Source: a virus. Taken from it: a stretch of 59,180 nt of DNA. The DNA lies in the IMG/VR virus record IMGVR_UViG_3300007514_000009, positions 1 through 59,180 of that record. One strand, written 5' to 3'. The position numbers and the translations under genes are program-made. The notes beneath the pieces are model-generated. The model saw nothing but the letters and a program-made list of their open reading frames with translations, did not search any database and had not been told where the DNA came from. Shown in pieces: positions 1 through 8,296 of this stretch (positions are counted from its first letter, which is position 1; every line of letters begins with the position of its first letter).

Positions 1-14
1 GGAGAGTGGCTCAA

Positions 15-1373
15 ATGAGCATGAAAATCCGTAAGATAAGCGGCAATCCCCGTGATATTGGCAACATATGGAGGCCGAGGACGCAGGAGATGACTGGGGG
101 GTTCAATCCCCGTGAGATGGGTAATTATGGTGATTTAGATGTCAATCCGAATGAAAATGCCGACGGGCTTTCTCACCATACTCGTCAAACGCCTGAAGAT
201 GGCGAAAGCACCGATCAGCGAAACCCCAAACTGCGACGAGATAAAGCATTGAGAGAATTGATACCGGGGCTTAGACACATTAGCATCCGCCCAGAAGATA
301 TGGATAGTGCCACAGATAGAAGCCCTATGATGGAATCTGAGAATAAATTGCTTGAATCGGGTCTGGGTGTGGATTTGGGGGCCAATGGCCTATCCTTAGC
401 GGCAGGGGCCAATGTCGGCACGGTTCGCAGCGGCACTCCGCACGTTAGTTATGGTCATCCTTCTCGTGGGCGCATGATGGTTCGCACAAGTTATGATGTT
501 GTATTCTCTGATATACTGAAAGGCCGGAGGAAATACAAAGGCAGACGGTATCAAGGGGACGAGGATAGTGAGGACGATGAGCGAAAATCCAAAGCGAAGA
601 AAAAACGGGAACGACGACGAAAAGGAAAGAAGGGGAAGAAAGCCGGTGGAAAACACCAGTCAAGTGGAGGACGAGAAATCAAGTCAAAATCTAAGCGTCG
701 AGCCGCATCTGCACGACGGCAACTCCTCGCTTCTGCACGACGACAATCGTTCCACCCCAACGTCCATAGCATTCCGTTGAGAATGCGTGGTTCCACGATG
801 TCTGAGGGGATTCCTCTTAGAATCAGAGATCCTGTTGCATGGCAACGCAAACTGGCCAATGAGCGAGATAGGAGAAGCGAAGGGGCTATGCCGCGAGGGA
901 TGACTCACCACAGGTCATCTGAGGCTGGCGTCCATCAGGGGGCTACGAGAGGGAGTGTAATAGGGGGCAGAAAGGGCAGAAGCGCAAAACTCCCCTCCTC
1001 TGTAAAGGTCGGGACGAGCATGAGAGCAGGAGCCTCCGCTGACCGTATGACTGCTGATGCAATAGGCGACCCATTAGGGACTTCTGATTACTTGACTGTT
1101 AAATCGGAGGTTATATCCAAGAAAAAGCACGGATTGACGCGCACCGAACTTATCGCTTTCAAGAATAAGGTCGAGAGAATGCTGAAGTTAATCGAGAAAC
1201 TTACAAAATCATCTCCAGAGTTAGAATGGGAGGCAAAGCGAGGGGGTCAAGCCAGTGAGGACAGAGCATCTGCTCCTATTGGCCCTTGCACCTTGAATGA
1301 GGAGATGAAAGCCGCATATCTCTTTGATGATACATCACTCGCTATACACGCAGGGTTAGCCAGTAAGAGGTGA
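15..1373 (+). CDS. Highly basic virion-module protein of unknown function (5' end near window edge)
   Basis: I do not recognise this protein. It is about 452 residues. The central third (roughly residues 170-280) is extremely rich in Lys and Arg, with runs such as KSKAKKKRERRRKGKKGKK, and is followed by Ser/Ala/Arg repeats, so nucleic-acid binding or an internal head role is plausible. The C-terminal 70 residues look folded and partly helical. A segment SDILKGRRK resembles the hydrophobic-Lys motif found in several head proteins here. ATG at 15 is preferred because GGAGAG at 1-6 is at ribosome-binding distance; GTG at 6 and ATG at 21 are alternatives. No stop lies upstream in the window, so an earlier start cannot be excluded. 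It ends 4 nt before the next gene. Confidence 0.7.
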   Translation: MSMKIRKISGNPRDIGNIWRPRTQEMTGGFNPREMGNYGDLDVNPNENADGLSHHTRQTPEDGESTDQRNPKLRRDKALRELIPGLRHISIRPEDMDSATDRSPMMESENKLLESGLGVDLGANGLSLAAGANVGTVRSGTPHVSYGHPSRGRMMVRTSYDVVFSDILKGRRKYKGRRYQGDEDSEDDERKSKAKKKRERRRKGKKGKKAGGKHQSSGGREIKSKSKRRAASARRQLLASARRQSFHPNVHSIPLRMRGSTMSEGIPLRIRDPVAWQRKLANERDRRSEGAMPRGMTHHRSSEAGVHQGATRGSVIGGRKGRSAKLPSSVKVGTSMRAGASADRMTADAIGDPLGTSDYLTVKSEVISKKKHGLTRTELIAFKNKVERMLKLIEKLTKSSPELEWEAKRGGQASEDRASAPIGPCTLNEEMKAAYLFDDTSLAIHAGLASKR

Positions 1374-1377
1374 TTGG

Positions 1378-3219
1378 ATGACATGGTTCCTCGATATGGA
1401 TCACTTTAGTATCTCAAAATCTGTTGTAGTGGCTGATATAGACAACCTCATCGCGGCTATTCTTGGCATACAGGGGCCAGCCACTGCTGAAGCATTGGCA
1501 CAGATAACCCCCGGCCTTCATCATCCAATGCAGGATTTTGAAGGGCAGGAGATGAATCCGTATGAGGCAGATGCCGTCGAAATGGCCATCAGAACTGGGC
1601 ATCTCGCAGAACATTATGCTAAGATAATCCATAGTGGGCCGGGAACGCAGGGATACGAACAGGCCGTTCAAGAGGCATTGATGATTGGGCGGCCAATGGT
1701 TAATCATGCGGCACAGGAGCAGAATCGGTTGAACCAAGACAAGTTCAATCCCGCCCCTGTGCCATTCAGGGCCGATGGCTCTTTAGATCCCGCATATCAA
1801 CAAACAGTAGTTTCATCTCTCGCAAAACAAACTGGCATTAGAGGCCGCGGGCGCAGTGATACATCTTTCAACCCATTCGACCCCGAAACTGGACAAGTAG
1901 TCACTCATCTGGTGAGCGGATATAGTCACGGAAATATCGAAGGATATTCACGATGGTATGAACCCGCTGCGAAACAGTTGGGTTATATCGAGAAGAAATG
2001 GAATAAGAAAACCGGAAAAGAATTGGGGCAACGGCGGTGGTTGATTCCAGCCCATTATGTCCATCGGAACCTCATAAGCATAAATGACCGGAATATGCTA
2101 TCGAGAGTTGGTGAGATGGTTAAGGGCTTTCAAGAACAAGGATACACCCATGAGCAAATCAAGCAAGGAGTCCTTGATGACCCTCTGATATACCATTACA
2201 CGCATCAAAGCCAACACGATCCTTCTTCGACTCATGGTCGGAATGGCCGTAAGGCAGGGGAGGCGCAGATGATTAGAGAAACACCACCCGAAGGCGTGGA
2301 AGATCAGATTACAGGGCCGGATGGCAGTATAATCCACCCCAATATGCGAGAAAGCAACTTCTGGCAGTGGCTTACTGCCCCGAAGGGGGCCGTCGGGGGG
2401 CAGAGGGAATACTCAAACCCAAAACTCAACGGAGGGATTTCACAGGCTCTGCAACAACATCATGGATGGACGCCAGAGGAGGTGAAGATGGTCTTTGACA
2501 GAGCAAGGCCGACGAAGGCCAATGGAGGCACGATGCCCGGTAGGAATGTGCGTGAGCGCATTCTCGCTTCGATATACCATCACGAGATGAGAGATGGAGT
2601 TGCACCTCAGTGGTATCAGGGGCAACATTTTGAGCATATACCGCAACAACCAGCCGCACAACCCACTGCACCCCCTCCGACTATTGCTCAACCGCCCGTT
2701 TCTGCGCCTCCGACCTCCGTTTATGCTCCTCCTGCCCCTGTTTCCGCGCCTCCTGCCCCTGTTTCGGCCCCTTTGCCGCCCGATCCGCGTCAGATGACTA
2801 CTCCATCTCAAGAACGATTATTCGGTATAACATCAAATAGCCCCCCTGCCTCTGCTCGTTCCGTTATACCGCGGGGGAAGGGGGAACAAACAAGAATGTC
2901 AAGGCTGGCAGAACTGTTAGGCCGCCTCTCCGCATCGGACATTTTTCACCGTTCGGACGAATATCGCCCTGTGATCGAGGAATACATCGAAGATGTGCAA
3001 ATGGAACTCGCAAAGGCGGTTATAGAGGACAAATTACCAATCAAGAAGATGGAGGTCGAGTCCCCATATGACGTGGCTATACTCTCAAGTCAGATTCAGA
3101 AACCATCAAGTGCGGTTATTGCGATATACCACACTCGTGGTGACTGGCGGAATATCGCCAAAACATTCGGCGTTCCGCATGACTCAGTGCAATTAGTGAA
3201 GGTGTCTTTACATGGATGA
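1378..3219 (+). CDS. Hypothetical virion protein with proline-rich linker
   Basis: Unrecognised 613-residue protein upstream of the terminase. Residues 1-420 are mixed alpha/beta and rich in His, Gln and Tyr. Residues about 425-475 form a Pro/Ala/Val-rich linker with a tandem PAPVSAPPAPVSAP motif. The last 110 residues form a separate, charged helical domain ending in a helix-turn-helix-like stretch (GDWRNIAKTFGVPHDSVQLV), which might bind DNA, but this is weak. The 3' end overlaps the next gene by 8 nt, so the two are probably translationally coupled. The linker between two globular parts fits a virion or head-assembly protein; the function is unknown. Confidence 0.75.
   Translation: MTWFLDMDHFSISKSVVVADIDNLIAAILGIQGPATAEALAQITPGLHHPMQDFEGQEMNPYEADAVEMAIRTGHLAEHYAKIIHSGPGTQGYEQAVQEALMIGRPMVNHAAQEQNRLNQDKFNPAPVPFRADGSLDPAYQQTVVSSLAKQTGIRGRGRSDTSFNPFDPETGQVVTHLVSGYSHGNIEGYSRWYEPAAKQLGYIEKKWNKKTGKELGQRRWLIPAHYVHRNLISINDRNMLSRVGEMVKGFQEQGYTHEQIKQGVLDDPLIYHYTHQSQHDPSSTHGRNGRKAGEAQMIRETPPEGVEDQITGPDGSIIHPNMRESNFWQWLTAPKGAVGGQREYSNPKLNGGISQALQQHHGWTPEEVKMVFDRARPTKANGGTMPGRNVRERILASIYHHEMRDGVAPQWYQGQHFEHIPQQPAAQPTAPPPTIAQPPVSAPPTSVYAPPAPVSAPPAPVSAPLPPDPRQMTTPSQERLFGITSNSPPASARSVIPRGKGEQTRMSRLAELLGRLSASDIFHRSDEYRPVIEEYIEDVQMELAKAVIEDKLPIKKMEVESPYDVAILSSQIQKPSSAVIAIYHTRGDWRNIAKTFGVPHDSVQLVKVSLHG
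2723..2772 (+). repeat. Tandem Pro-Ala-Val codon repeat
   Basis: Short in-frame near-perfect duplication (gcCTCCTGCCCCTGTTTC units) encoding the PPAPVSA linker of the 1378-3219 protein. It is likely a flexible hinge that expands or contracts by slippage. Confidence 0.6.
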
Positions 3220-4114
3220 TATGATTTTAGCCGCACGGCTGTTTGAGAAGGGCGATATGACTCAGAAAGCGTATATCCCTCAACTTAGAGGCGGTTCTGG
3301 TCTTATGGAATATGGCAAGAATCTCGCTACTGGTGCGGCGAGGAACGTAGTGGGAGCGGTGCGAGACAAGTTAGACCCGCTCGCGGAGCAGGGTCAAAGG
3401 GCGCGGCATCCCGGTTTGCCAGCCGAAGGCGCACCACTCCCTAACACTCCTTCACAGGCGGCGAATCTTGCAGCCATAGACCCATCACGGGTAGCCGCAC
3501 CACCCACACCGGCCGCAACTGCCCCTGTGAATCAACCCGTTGGAGGGCCACAGCAAGACACCAATAATGATGGGCAACTTACAGCCGATGATACTCAGGA
3601 GCGAACTATGAACACAGAGGTGAAGCAGACGCTCGCACCCGATGGTTCTGTGGATACCACTCAAACTACTCACACTACAACAGATAAGAATGCAGATGGA
3701 TTGGATGATACCACTGGTCAGCCAGTCAATTCGCCCGACCCTAATACCAATGCTACACCCACACCTACTACACCAGCGGCCAAACCCGCTACACCGGCCA
3801 AACCGACAGCGACTCAGAATATGGCTGGAAGGCAACAGGTGGCTAACGCTCAGAAACTAACCGAAACGGGTCACGGGGGGTTGTTGGCCAACATAGCGGG
3901 GTTCGGATTACCTGCAATGTATGGTGCGTATCAACGCCGTAAGGGACACAAACAATTAGCAAATCTGGCCGCAGGGGCTGGTGGGCAAACAAATGCCAAT
4001 ATGATTCGTGCTGACGGAACGGAGTTCTTGGACGATTACTGGAATCTCCAGAAAGCCAGAATGGAGGCCCGTGAGCGAGGAACCACGGAGGCCATTCGCA
4101 ATGCCTACCGATGA
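3212..4114 (+). CDS. Hypothetical protein with EF-hand-like calcium loop and Pro/Thr/Ala linker
   Basis: Unrecognised 300-residue protein. Residues 116-127 read DTNNDGQLTADD, a textbook 12-residue EF-hand/dockerin-type loop (D1, N3, D5, G6, L8, D12). A second acidic DKNADGLDD at about residue 158 resembles a thrombospondin-3-type calcium motif. Both sit in a Thr/Asp-rich region followed by a PTTPAAKPATPAKP linker. Residues about 225-265 are Gly/Ala-rich and moderately hydrophobic, then basic. The N-terminus (AARLFEKGDMTQKAY) contains the Lys-Gly-Asp pattern repeated in other proteins here. It overlaps both neighbours (8 and 14 nt). Calcium-dependent folding of a virion protein is an inference. 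Confidence 0.7.
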   Translation: MDDMILAARLFEKGDMTQKAYIPQLRGGSGLMEYGKNLATGAARNVVGAVRDKLDPLAEQGQRARHPGLPAEGAPLPNTPSQAANLAAIDPSRVAAPPTPAATAPVNQPVGGPQQDTNNDGQLTADDTQERTMNTEVKQTLAPDGSVDTTQTTHTTTDKNADGLDDTTGQPVNSPDPNTNATPTPTTPAAKPATPAKPTATQNMAGRQQVANAQKLTETGHGGLLANIAGFGLPAMYGAYQRRKGHKQLANLAAGAGGQTNANMIRADGTEFLDDYWNLQKARMEARERGTTEAIRNAYR

Positions 4115-5645
4115 CTTATTTGAAGCCGCGTGGGAGGCTGTGTATGATGTCGAAAAGGGATTTTTCGATGATTTCAAGGCCGCAAGGCAGCATTACAACA
4201 CGCAGAGAGTCGCGCAGGACGCACACAACAGAGTATATGCCAATGCACTCCAGCAATTATGGAGAGAGAAAGCCCCCGGCCTCCCTACTATGGATGAGTA
4301 TCGGGCCGCCTTGCACAACGATGCGCTTTACCCAGAATCGGCACAAATAACAGAGGACGACTCCCCAGACGACTCCCCAGACGACCCTCCAATGGGCGTG
4401 GAACAAGCATTACAGATTCTCGCACCGGATCCACCCGAAGGTGTCGTAGTGCCGGATGTTGATGAGATAGTCGTGCCAAAAGAGGCCGAACAAATTAGTG
4501 AGCCTCCGGTGGAAACGGGCGAATCAACCCCTCCATCAGAGCGTATAACAGAACAAATCAGTAAGCCTCCAAAACCGCCTGAAGGCGCAACGGCTCCAGA
4601 GCCGGGTGATATTGTTGATACGACTGAAACCCTGCCTGAATCTGAGCCGGAGCCACTTGATGATGATGCGACCCCTACGAATGAATCGGAATTAGATGAT
4701 TTTGCCGAAGAAGTTGCAGGTCAGCCCAGACCGACAGAGCAAACGGGCTTTCAATTCCCAACGTCGCAAGACAAATTGACTGGCCATAAGCACAAAGGAG
4801 GTCTGAGACAAGCCCAGACGAGTCTCACTGATTCGCCAATGGAGGCATTACAACACGCAGAGAAAGTCCCTTTGATGGATGTTCAAGGCAATCCTGTCAA
4901 AATGGGCAAACGGACTGGTTGGTATGCTCGTATGAGTAAATCCGGCAGAGGTGTGGAGGTGTTCAACGAAGCAGAACCAAAGGAGGCATGGCCAGTTGAG
5001 GATGTTATGAGGACTGCTGGTGTGACTAATCAGTGGGGCAGCCCTGTGAATCTTCCAAGTGGCACACCCCAATTACCCACAAAGAAAATCGGCCCTGCAA
5101 CAAGCGGGAATTGGATTCATCCCGCCAAAAGAAAAGCGAAACATATGCAGGATCATTCAACAAGAGGTATGACCGAAATGCGCGATGGAGAACGGGTATT
5201 AGGAGAAGCAGGGCTGAAGGAGATGGATAAGCGACGGAGAGCCGTGGAGAGTGAAACCCGAAACCGGAAACCCGTAGGAACGGGCGTCTATTATCCAATG
5301 CCCGGAACCTATGCATTAGATCGAAAAACGGGCGAGAAGATCGCAAGCGAATCAATGGCTGTGGATGATGCATGGACTGTTGTGAAGAACCCTCACGCTA
5401 ATCCATTCACTGATTTCAATAGTGTTCTTGCTATCAATGAGCAGAAACCGCCCGAAAGAGCATTTACACCCTCAGACCCAATAATCATGAAGGAGGAAAC
5501 GCCGTTGCAGAAACTCAGACAGAATGGATTTGATATGAATCAGGGCGATAATTTGTCGTTATTGCCGTCCAATATGCTTCTGGATGAGGATATGGGGATA
5601 CAGGATAATATGAGTCTGCTACCTACGGGGTGGCGGAATGAGTGA
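4101..5645 (+). CDS. Acidic, partly disordered virion-module protein carrying the AW-K tag
   Basis: Unrecognised protein of 514 residues. ATG at 4101 is chosen because CGGAGG lies 9 nt upstream and because it places the peptide DLFEAAWEAVYDVEKG at the very N-terminus. The same signature heads several other small proteins in the window, and VDDAWTVVKN recurs at residues 421-430 of this protein. Residues about 90-230 are Pro/Glu/Asp-rich and probably disordered. Residues about 240-400 are basic and folded. The C-terminus repeats NLSLLPS / NMSLLPT. It overlaps the previous gene by 14 nt and terL by 8 nt. It could be a scaffold-associated or internal head protein; the function is not established. 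Confidence 0.75.
   Translation: MPTDDLFEAAWEAVYDVEKGFFDDFKAARQHYNTQRVAQDAHNRVYANALQQLWREKAPGLPTMDEYRAALHNDALYPESAQITEDDSPDDSPDDPPMGVEQALQILAPDPPEGVVVPDVDEIVVPKEAEQISEPPVETGESTPPSERITEQISKPPKPPEGATAPEPGDIVDTTETLPESEPEPLDDDATPTNESELDDFAEEVAGQPRPTEQTGFQFPTSQDKLTGHKHKGGLRQAQTSLTDSPMEALQHAEKVPLMDVQGNPVKMGKRTGWYARMSKSGRGVEVFNEAEPKEAWPVEDVMRTAGVTNQWGSPVNLPSGTPQLPTKKIGPATSGNWIHPAKRKAKHMQDHSTRGMTEMRDGERVLGEAGLKEMDKRRRAVESETRNRKPVGTGVYYPMPGTYALDRKTGEKIASESMAVDDAWTVVKNPHANPFTDFNSVLAINEQKPPERAFTPSDPIIMKEETPLQKLRQNGFDMNQGDNLSLLPSNMLLDEDMGIQDNMSLLPTGWRNE
4357..4391 (+). repeat. 12-nt tandem repeat encoding DDSP units
   Basis: The unit gacgactcccca occurs about three times, in frame, within the 4101-5645 gene and encodes DDSPDDSPDDPP in the disordered acidic region. 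Confidence 0.7.
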
Positions 5646-7053
5646 GGGCGTCCTTCAACTAACCAGTAAAGTCGATTTCGACATGGGGAAGCGCGATTTT
5701 CGATTCTTCTTTGAGGACATATGTGGCTTTCAATTGACGCCTTTTCACAAAGAGTGGTTCGACAATTCCGAGTCGAATAACAAAATCTGTATCATAGCCA
5801 GCCGTGACCACGGCAAATCAGTATTCTTCAGAGTCTATATCCTATGGAAGATGGCGTATAACCCCGGAACAGAGGTTCTATTCTTCAGTCACAGCCAACA
5901 TCAGTCCATAGACCATATGGGCAAGATGGATGAGTTGATTATGACAACACCCGCGTTGGCTCATCTCAAACCTGCTCGTGGTTGGGCTAAACAATTATTC
6001 CGATTCACCAACAAGTCCTCCATCCGCGCTATGTCTATCGGCAAAGCGGTTCGTGGGGCGCACCCTGACATAGTGGTGCTTGACGATATACTGTCCAGTG
6101 AAGCCGATACTCAACTCAAGTCGATATCGACGTGGTTTTACACCGCACTGCTACCCGTTCTTCACCACTCTGCCCAGTTATGTGTAGTGGGGACTCCGTT
6201 CTCATTTACAGATCTCTATTCCGAATTGAGGGGTTTGAATGGGTATTGCGTCAATGAGTATCCTGCAATTAACGAAGAAACAGGTGATTGCTTATGGCCT
6301 GAAAGATGGAACTTGGACGCATTGAACGTGAGAAGGGGCGAAATGACCTCCATTGCATTTACTCGTGAATATCTGTGCAAACCCATAGCCAGTGAATCCA
6401 GTCTATTCCCAGAGGAGATGCTTGAATTGGCAAAGGACGATTCGATGGCACTGTCCTATTATCCTGTTTCAGATGAATCATTGAATTATTACGTTGGTTG
6501 GGATCCTGCAATAAGCGCAGATAGAAGGGCGGACTATACTTGCATGATGGTTATAGCGATGGACGAGAATCGGCACAAACGCATCGTTCATGTCCATCAT
6601 GAGAAAGGGATGGATTTCAATTCACAGATAGACAAGATAATCGAACTCAATGCCCGATTCAACCCCGTTATAATCGAATTGGAAACTAACAACTTTGCTA
6701 TGGCATTCAATCAAGTATTGAGAGAAATCAGTGATTTGCCCATTAAGCCATTCAATATGAATCGTATGAAGAAGGAAGCATTGATTCATTCGCTTCAACT
6801 TCATTTTGAACAGAAACATCTCGCTATTCCGTTCTTGGATGAAGGTTCCACGAAGCGTCATATGACGGCCCTTATGTCTGAATTATCTTACTTCACGATG
6901 CTCGATAATGGTAAGATGGAAAGCCTCGGAGCGCACGATGATATGGTAATCGCGCTCGCACTTGCTGTGCAAGCCACGAAGGAGTATCGAGAGAATATAG
7001 TTATCCTCGACGGTGCGGTCTGGCAAAAGCGATTAGGGTGGTCAGATGCATAG
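5638..7053 (+). CDS. terL: Terminase large subunit
   Basis: ATP-driven DNA-packaging motor and headful/cos nuclease that docks on the portal. The 471-residue length is normal for the family. The ATPase domain shows a Walker A-like ASRDHGKS (residues 54-61), Walker B IVVLDD (145-150) followed by the acidic pair, and a coupling motif VVGTPFS (183-189). The RNase H-like nuclease domain shows GWDPA with D289, an acidic IIELETN strand (345-351) and GAHDDMV (431-437), which would supply the metal-binding acids. No intein or frameshift is seen. It starts 8 nt inside the upstream gene and ends 8 nt inside the downstream gene. No conventional small terminase is recognisable beside it; the next gene is a candidate for that role. 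Confidence 0.95.
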   Translation: MSEGVLQLTSKVDFDMGKRDFRFFFEDICGFQLTPFHKEWFDNSESNNKICIIASRDHGKSVFFRVYILWKMAYNPGTEVLFFSHSQHQSIDHMGKMDELIMTTPALAHLKPARGWAKQLFRFTNKSSIRAMSIGKAVRGAHPDIVVLDDILSSEADTQLKSISTWFYTALLPVLHHSAQLCVVGTPFSFTDLYSELRGLNGYCVNEYPAINEETGDCLWPERWNLDALNVRRGEMTSIAFTREYLCKPIASESSLFPEEMLELAKDDSMALSYYPVSDESLNYYVGWDPAISADRRADYTCMMVIAMDENRHKRIVHVHHEKGMDFNSQIDKIIELNARFNPVIIELETNNFAMAFNQVLREISDLPIKPFNMNRMKKEALIHSLQLHFEQKHLAIPFLDEGSTKRHMTALMSELSYFTMLDNGKMESLGAHDDMVIALALAVQATKEYRENIVILDGAVWQKRLGWSDA

Positions 7054-8296
7054 AGATTACCTCATACCAATGCAAGGCATTGAAAGCCTCGCTGACTCGC
7101 TGTATAAACTGAATGAGGAGGAGCAATTGGCCGCCGACGAAACAAGGATGGCCCAAGAGCGGCTTACAGCAGCGCAAGAAAAGCAGCGAAACGCCGCCCA
7201 AAAGCCAGTTGATACTCGTCAAGATGCAGATATAGAGGGGATGGATATGGAAGGAAGTGGCCCCCCGACGGATCAAGAAGGCACGACTCTGCCCCCAGAA
7301 GCCCCATTACCTCCATTCCAGCGTTCATGGTTCATTGAAAACTTCGGAGTCACAGGGAGCGAATTGACGGAGATTTTAGTCAAAGCCAATGATTTAGTGA
7401 CTTTGGATGCTATTCAGCCCCTGCTTAGACTGGAAAAAGAGGCGATACTCGCGCACTTTGTCGGTGTCTCTCCTTCTTTGGTGAATGATTTGCCGATGAC
7501 AGATAAGGATTACGACGCATTGAATAAGAATGCAGAGCGGTTGGATTTGCCGTTTAGGAGATTCGTCAAGTGTTGGACTTCTTCGGATGACGGGGGTAAG
7601 GCAGATGCAGAGAGTTTGTGGCGCACTACTATTGACAAATCTGAACGCTTGTCTAATAGAGAACGGAATATACTGCTCAAATGCAAAGTCATTCTCGACC
7701 AAAGAGGTGCTTTGAACGCCCAGACACTAAAATCATATGGCGTTCAAGCCAGTCCTGCCGAGATATCATCACTCATCAAATCACATGGTTTCCTATACGA
7801 TATCATATCAGTAGGCCAATTTAGCAAATCAGTAGGCCGTGGGCTATTCTATGACGTGAGAAGGCGTGAGGTATTGCTCAAAGATGCAGATCGTTTCATA
7901 GCCGGATTGATAGAAAACAACAGTATATTCAAGATGGACGCACGTTTCTATCCTCGACTTGAAGTAAGATTTGCAGCCCCTACTGCATCATGGTATGCTT
8001 CGGCTCTTAAGCGAGAAATGGGAGTTGAGAACATCAAAACTCAAGGGATGAATCTTATCTTTGAGGGAGAACAAGCAGTTTTGAAGGCATTGGAAGTATC
8101 TATGCCTCATCTTAATGGCAATTCGCCCGATGCCACAAGGATGCTGAAAGCGTTGCAGGGTGATGAAAATGCACTCATTATTGTAGCATATGACTCCTCT
8201 AAACCGGAAGATAGGAGCCGAATACTACGAAAACACAATATCTCAACCGATGACTTGGAAAACATACGAGAGGAGGTGATGGCTGTTGGCAGTTGA
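7046..8296 (+). CDS. Winged-helix plus LAGLIDADG-like protein between terminase and portal
   Basis: 416 residues. Residues about 20-60 are a charged helix or coiled coil (Gln/Glu/Ala-rich), then a Pro/acidic linker. Residues about 224-275 look like a winged helix-turn-helix (LNAQTLKSYGVQASPAEISS, then a SHGF turn and two strands). Residues 284-295 read FIAGLIENNSIF, matching the LAGLIDADG helix; the catalytic acid is replaced (ENN instead of DxDG). It is followed by the beta-beta-helix pattern of a LAGLIDADG half-domain up to about residue 350. WhiA-type proteins are a known precedent for a non-cleaving LAGLIDADG plus HTH protein. Its position suggests recognition of viral DNA for packaging (small-terminase-like), but this is inference. 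ATG at 7070 is an alternative start. Confidence 0.75.
   Translation: MHRDYLIPMQGIESLADSLYKLNEEEQLAADETRMAQERLTAAQEKQRNAAQKPVDTRQDADIEGMDMEGSGPPTDQEGTTLPPEAPLPPFQRSWFIENFGVTGSELTEILVKANDLVTLDAIQPLLRLEKEAILAHFVGVSPSLVNDLPMTDKDYDALNKNAERLDLPFRRFVKCWTSSDDGGKADAESLWRTTIDKSERLSNRERNILLKCKVILDQRGALNAQTLKSYGVQASPAEISSLIKSHGFLYDIISVGQFSKSVGRGLFYDVRRREVLLKDADRFIAGLIENNSIFKMDARFYPRLEVRFAAPTASWYASALKREMGVENIKTQGMNLIFEGEQAVLKALEVSMPHLNGNSPDATRMLKALQGDENALIIVAYDSSKPEDRSRILRKHNISTDDLENIREEVMAVGS
8271..8280 (+). promoter_or_regulatory. Strong ribosome-binding site selecting a TTG start for the portal gene
   Basis: AGGAGGTGAT is a near-perfect anti-16S match. It lies 5 nt before TTG at 8286, whereas the first in-frame ATG (8307) is 26 nt away. 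This decides the unusual TTG start of the portal gene. Confidence 0.7.
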
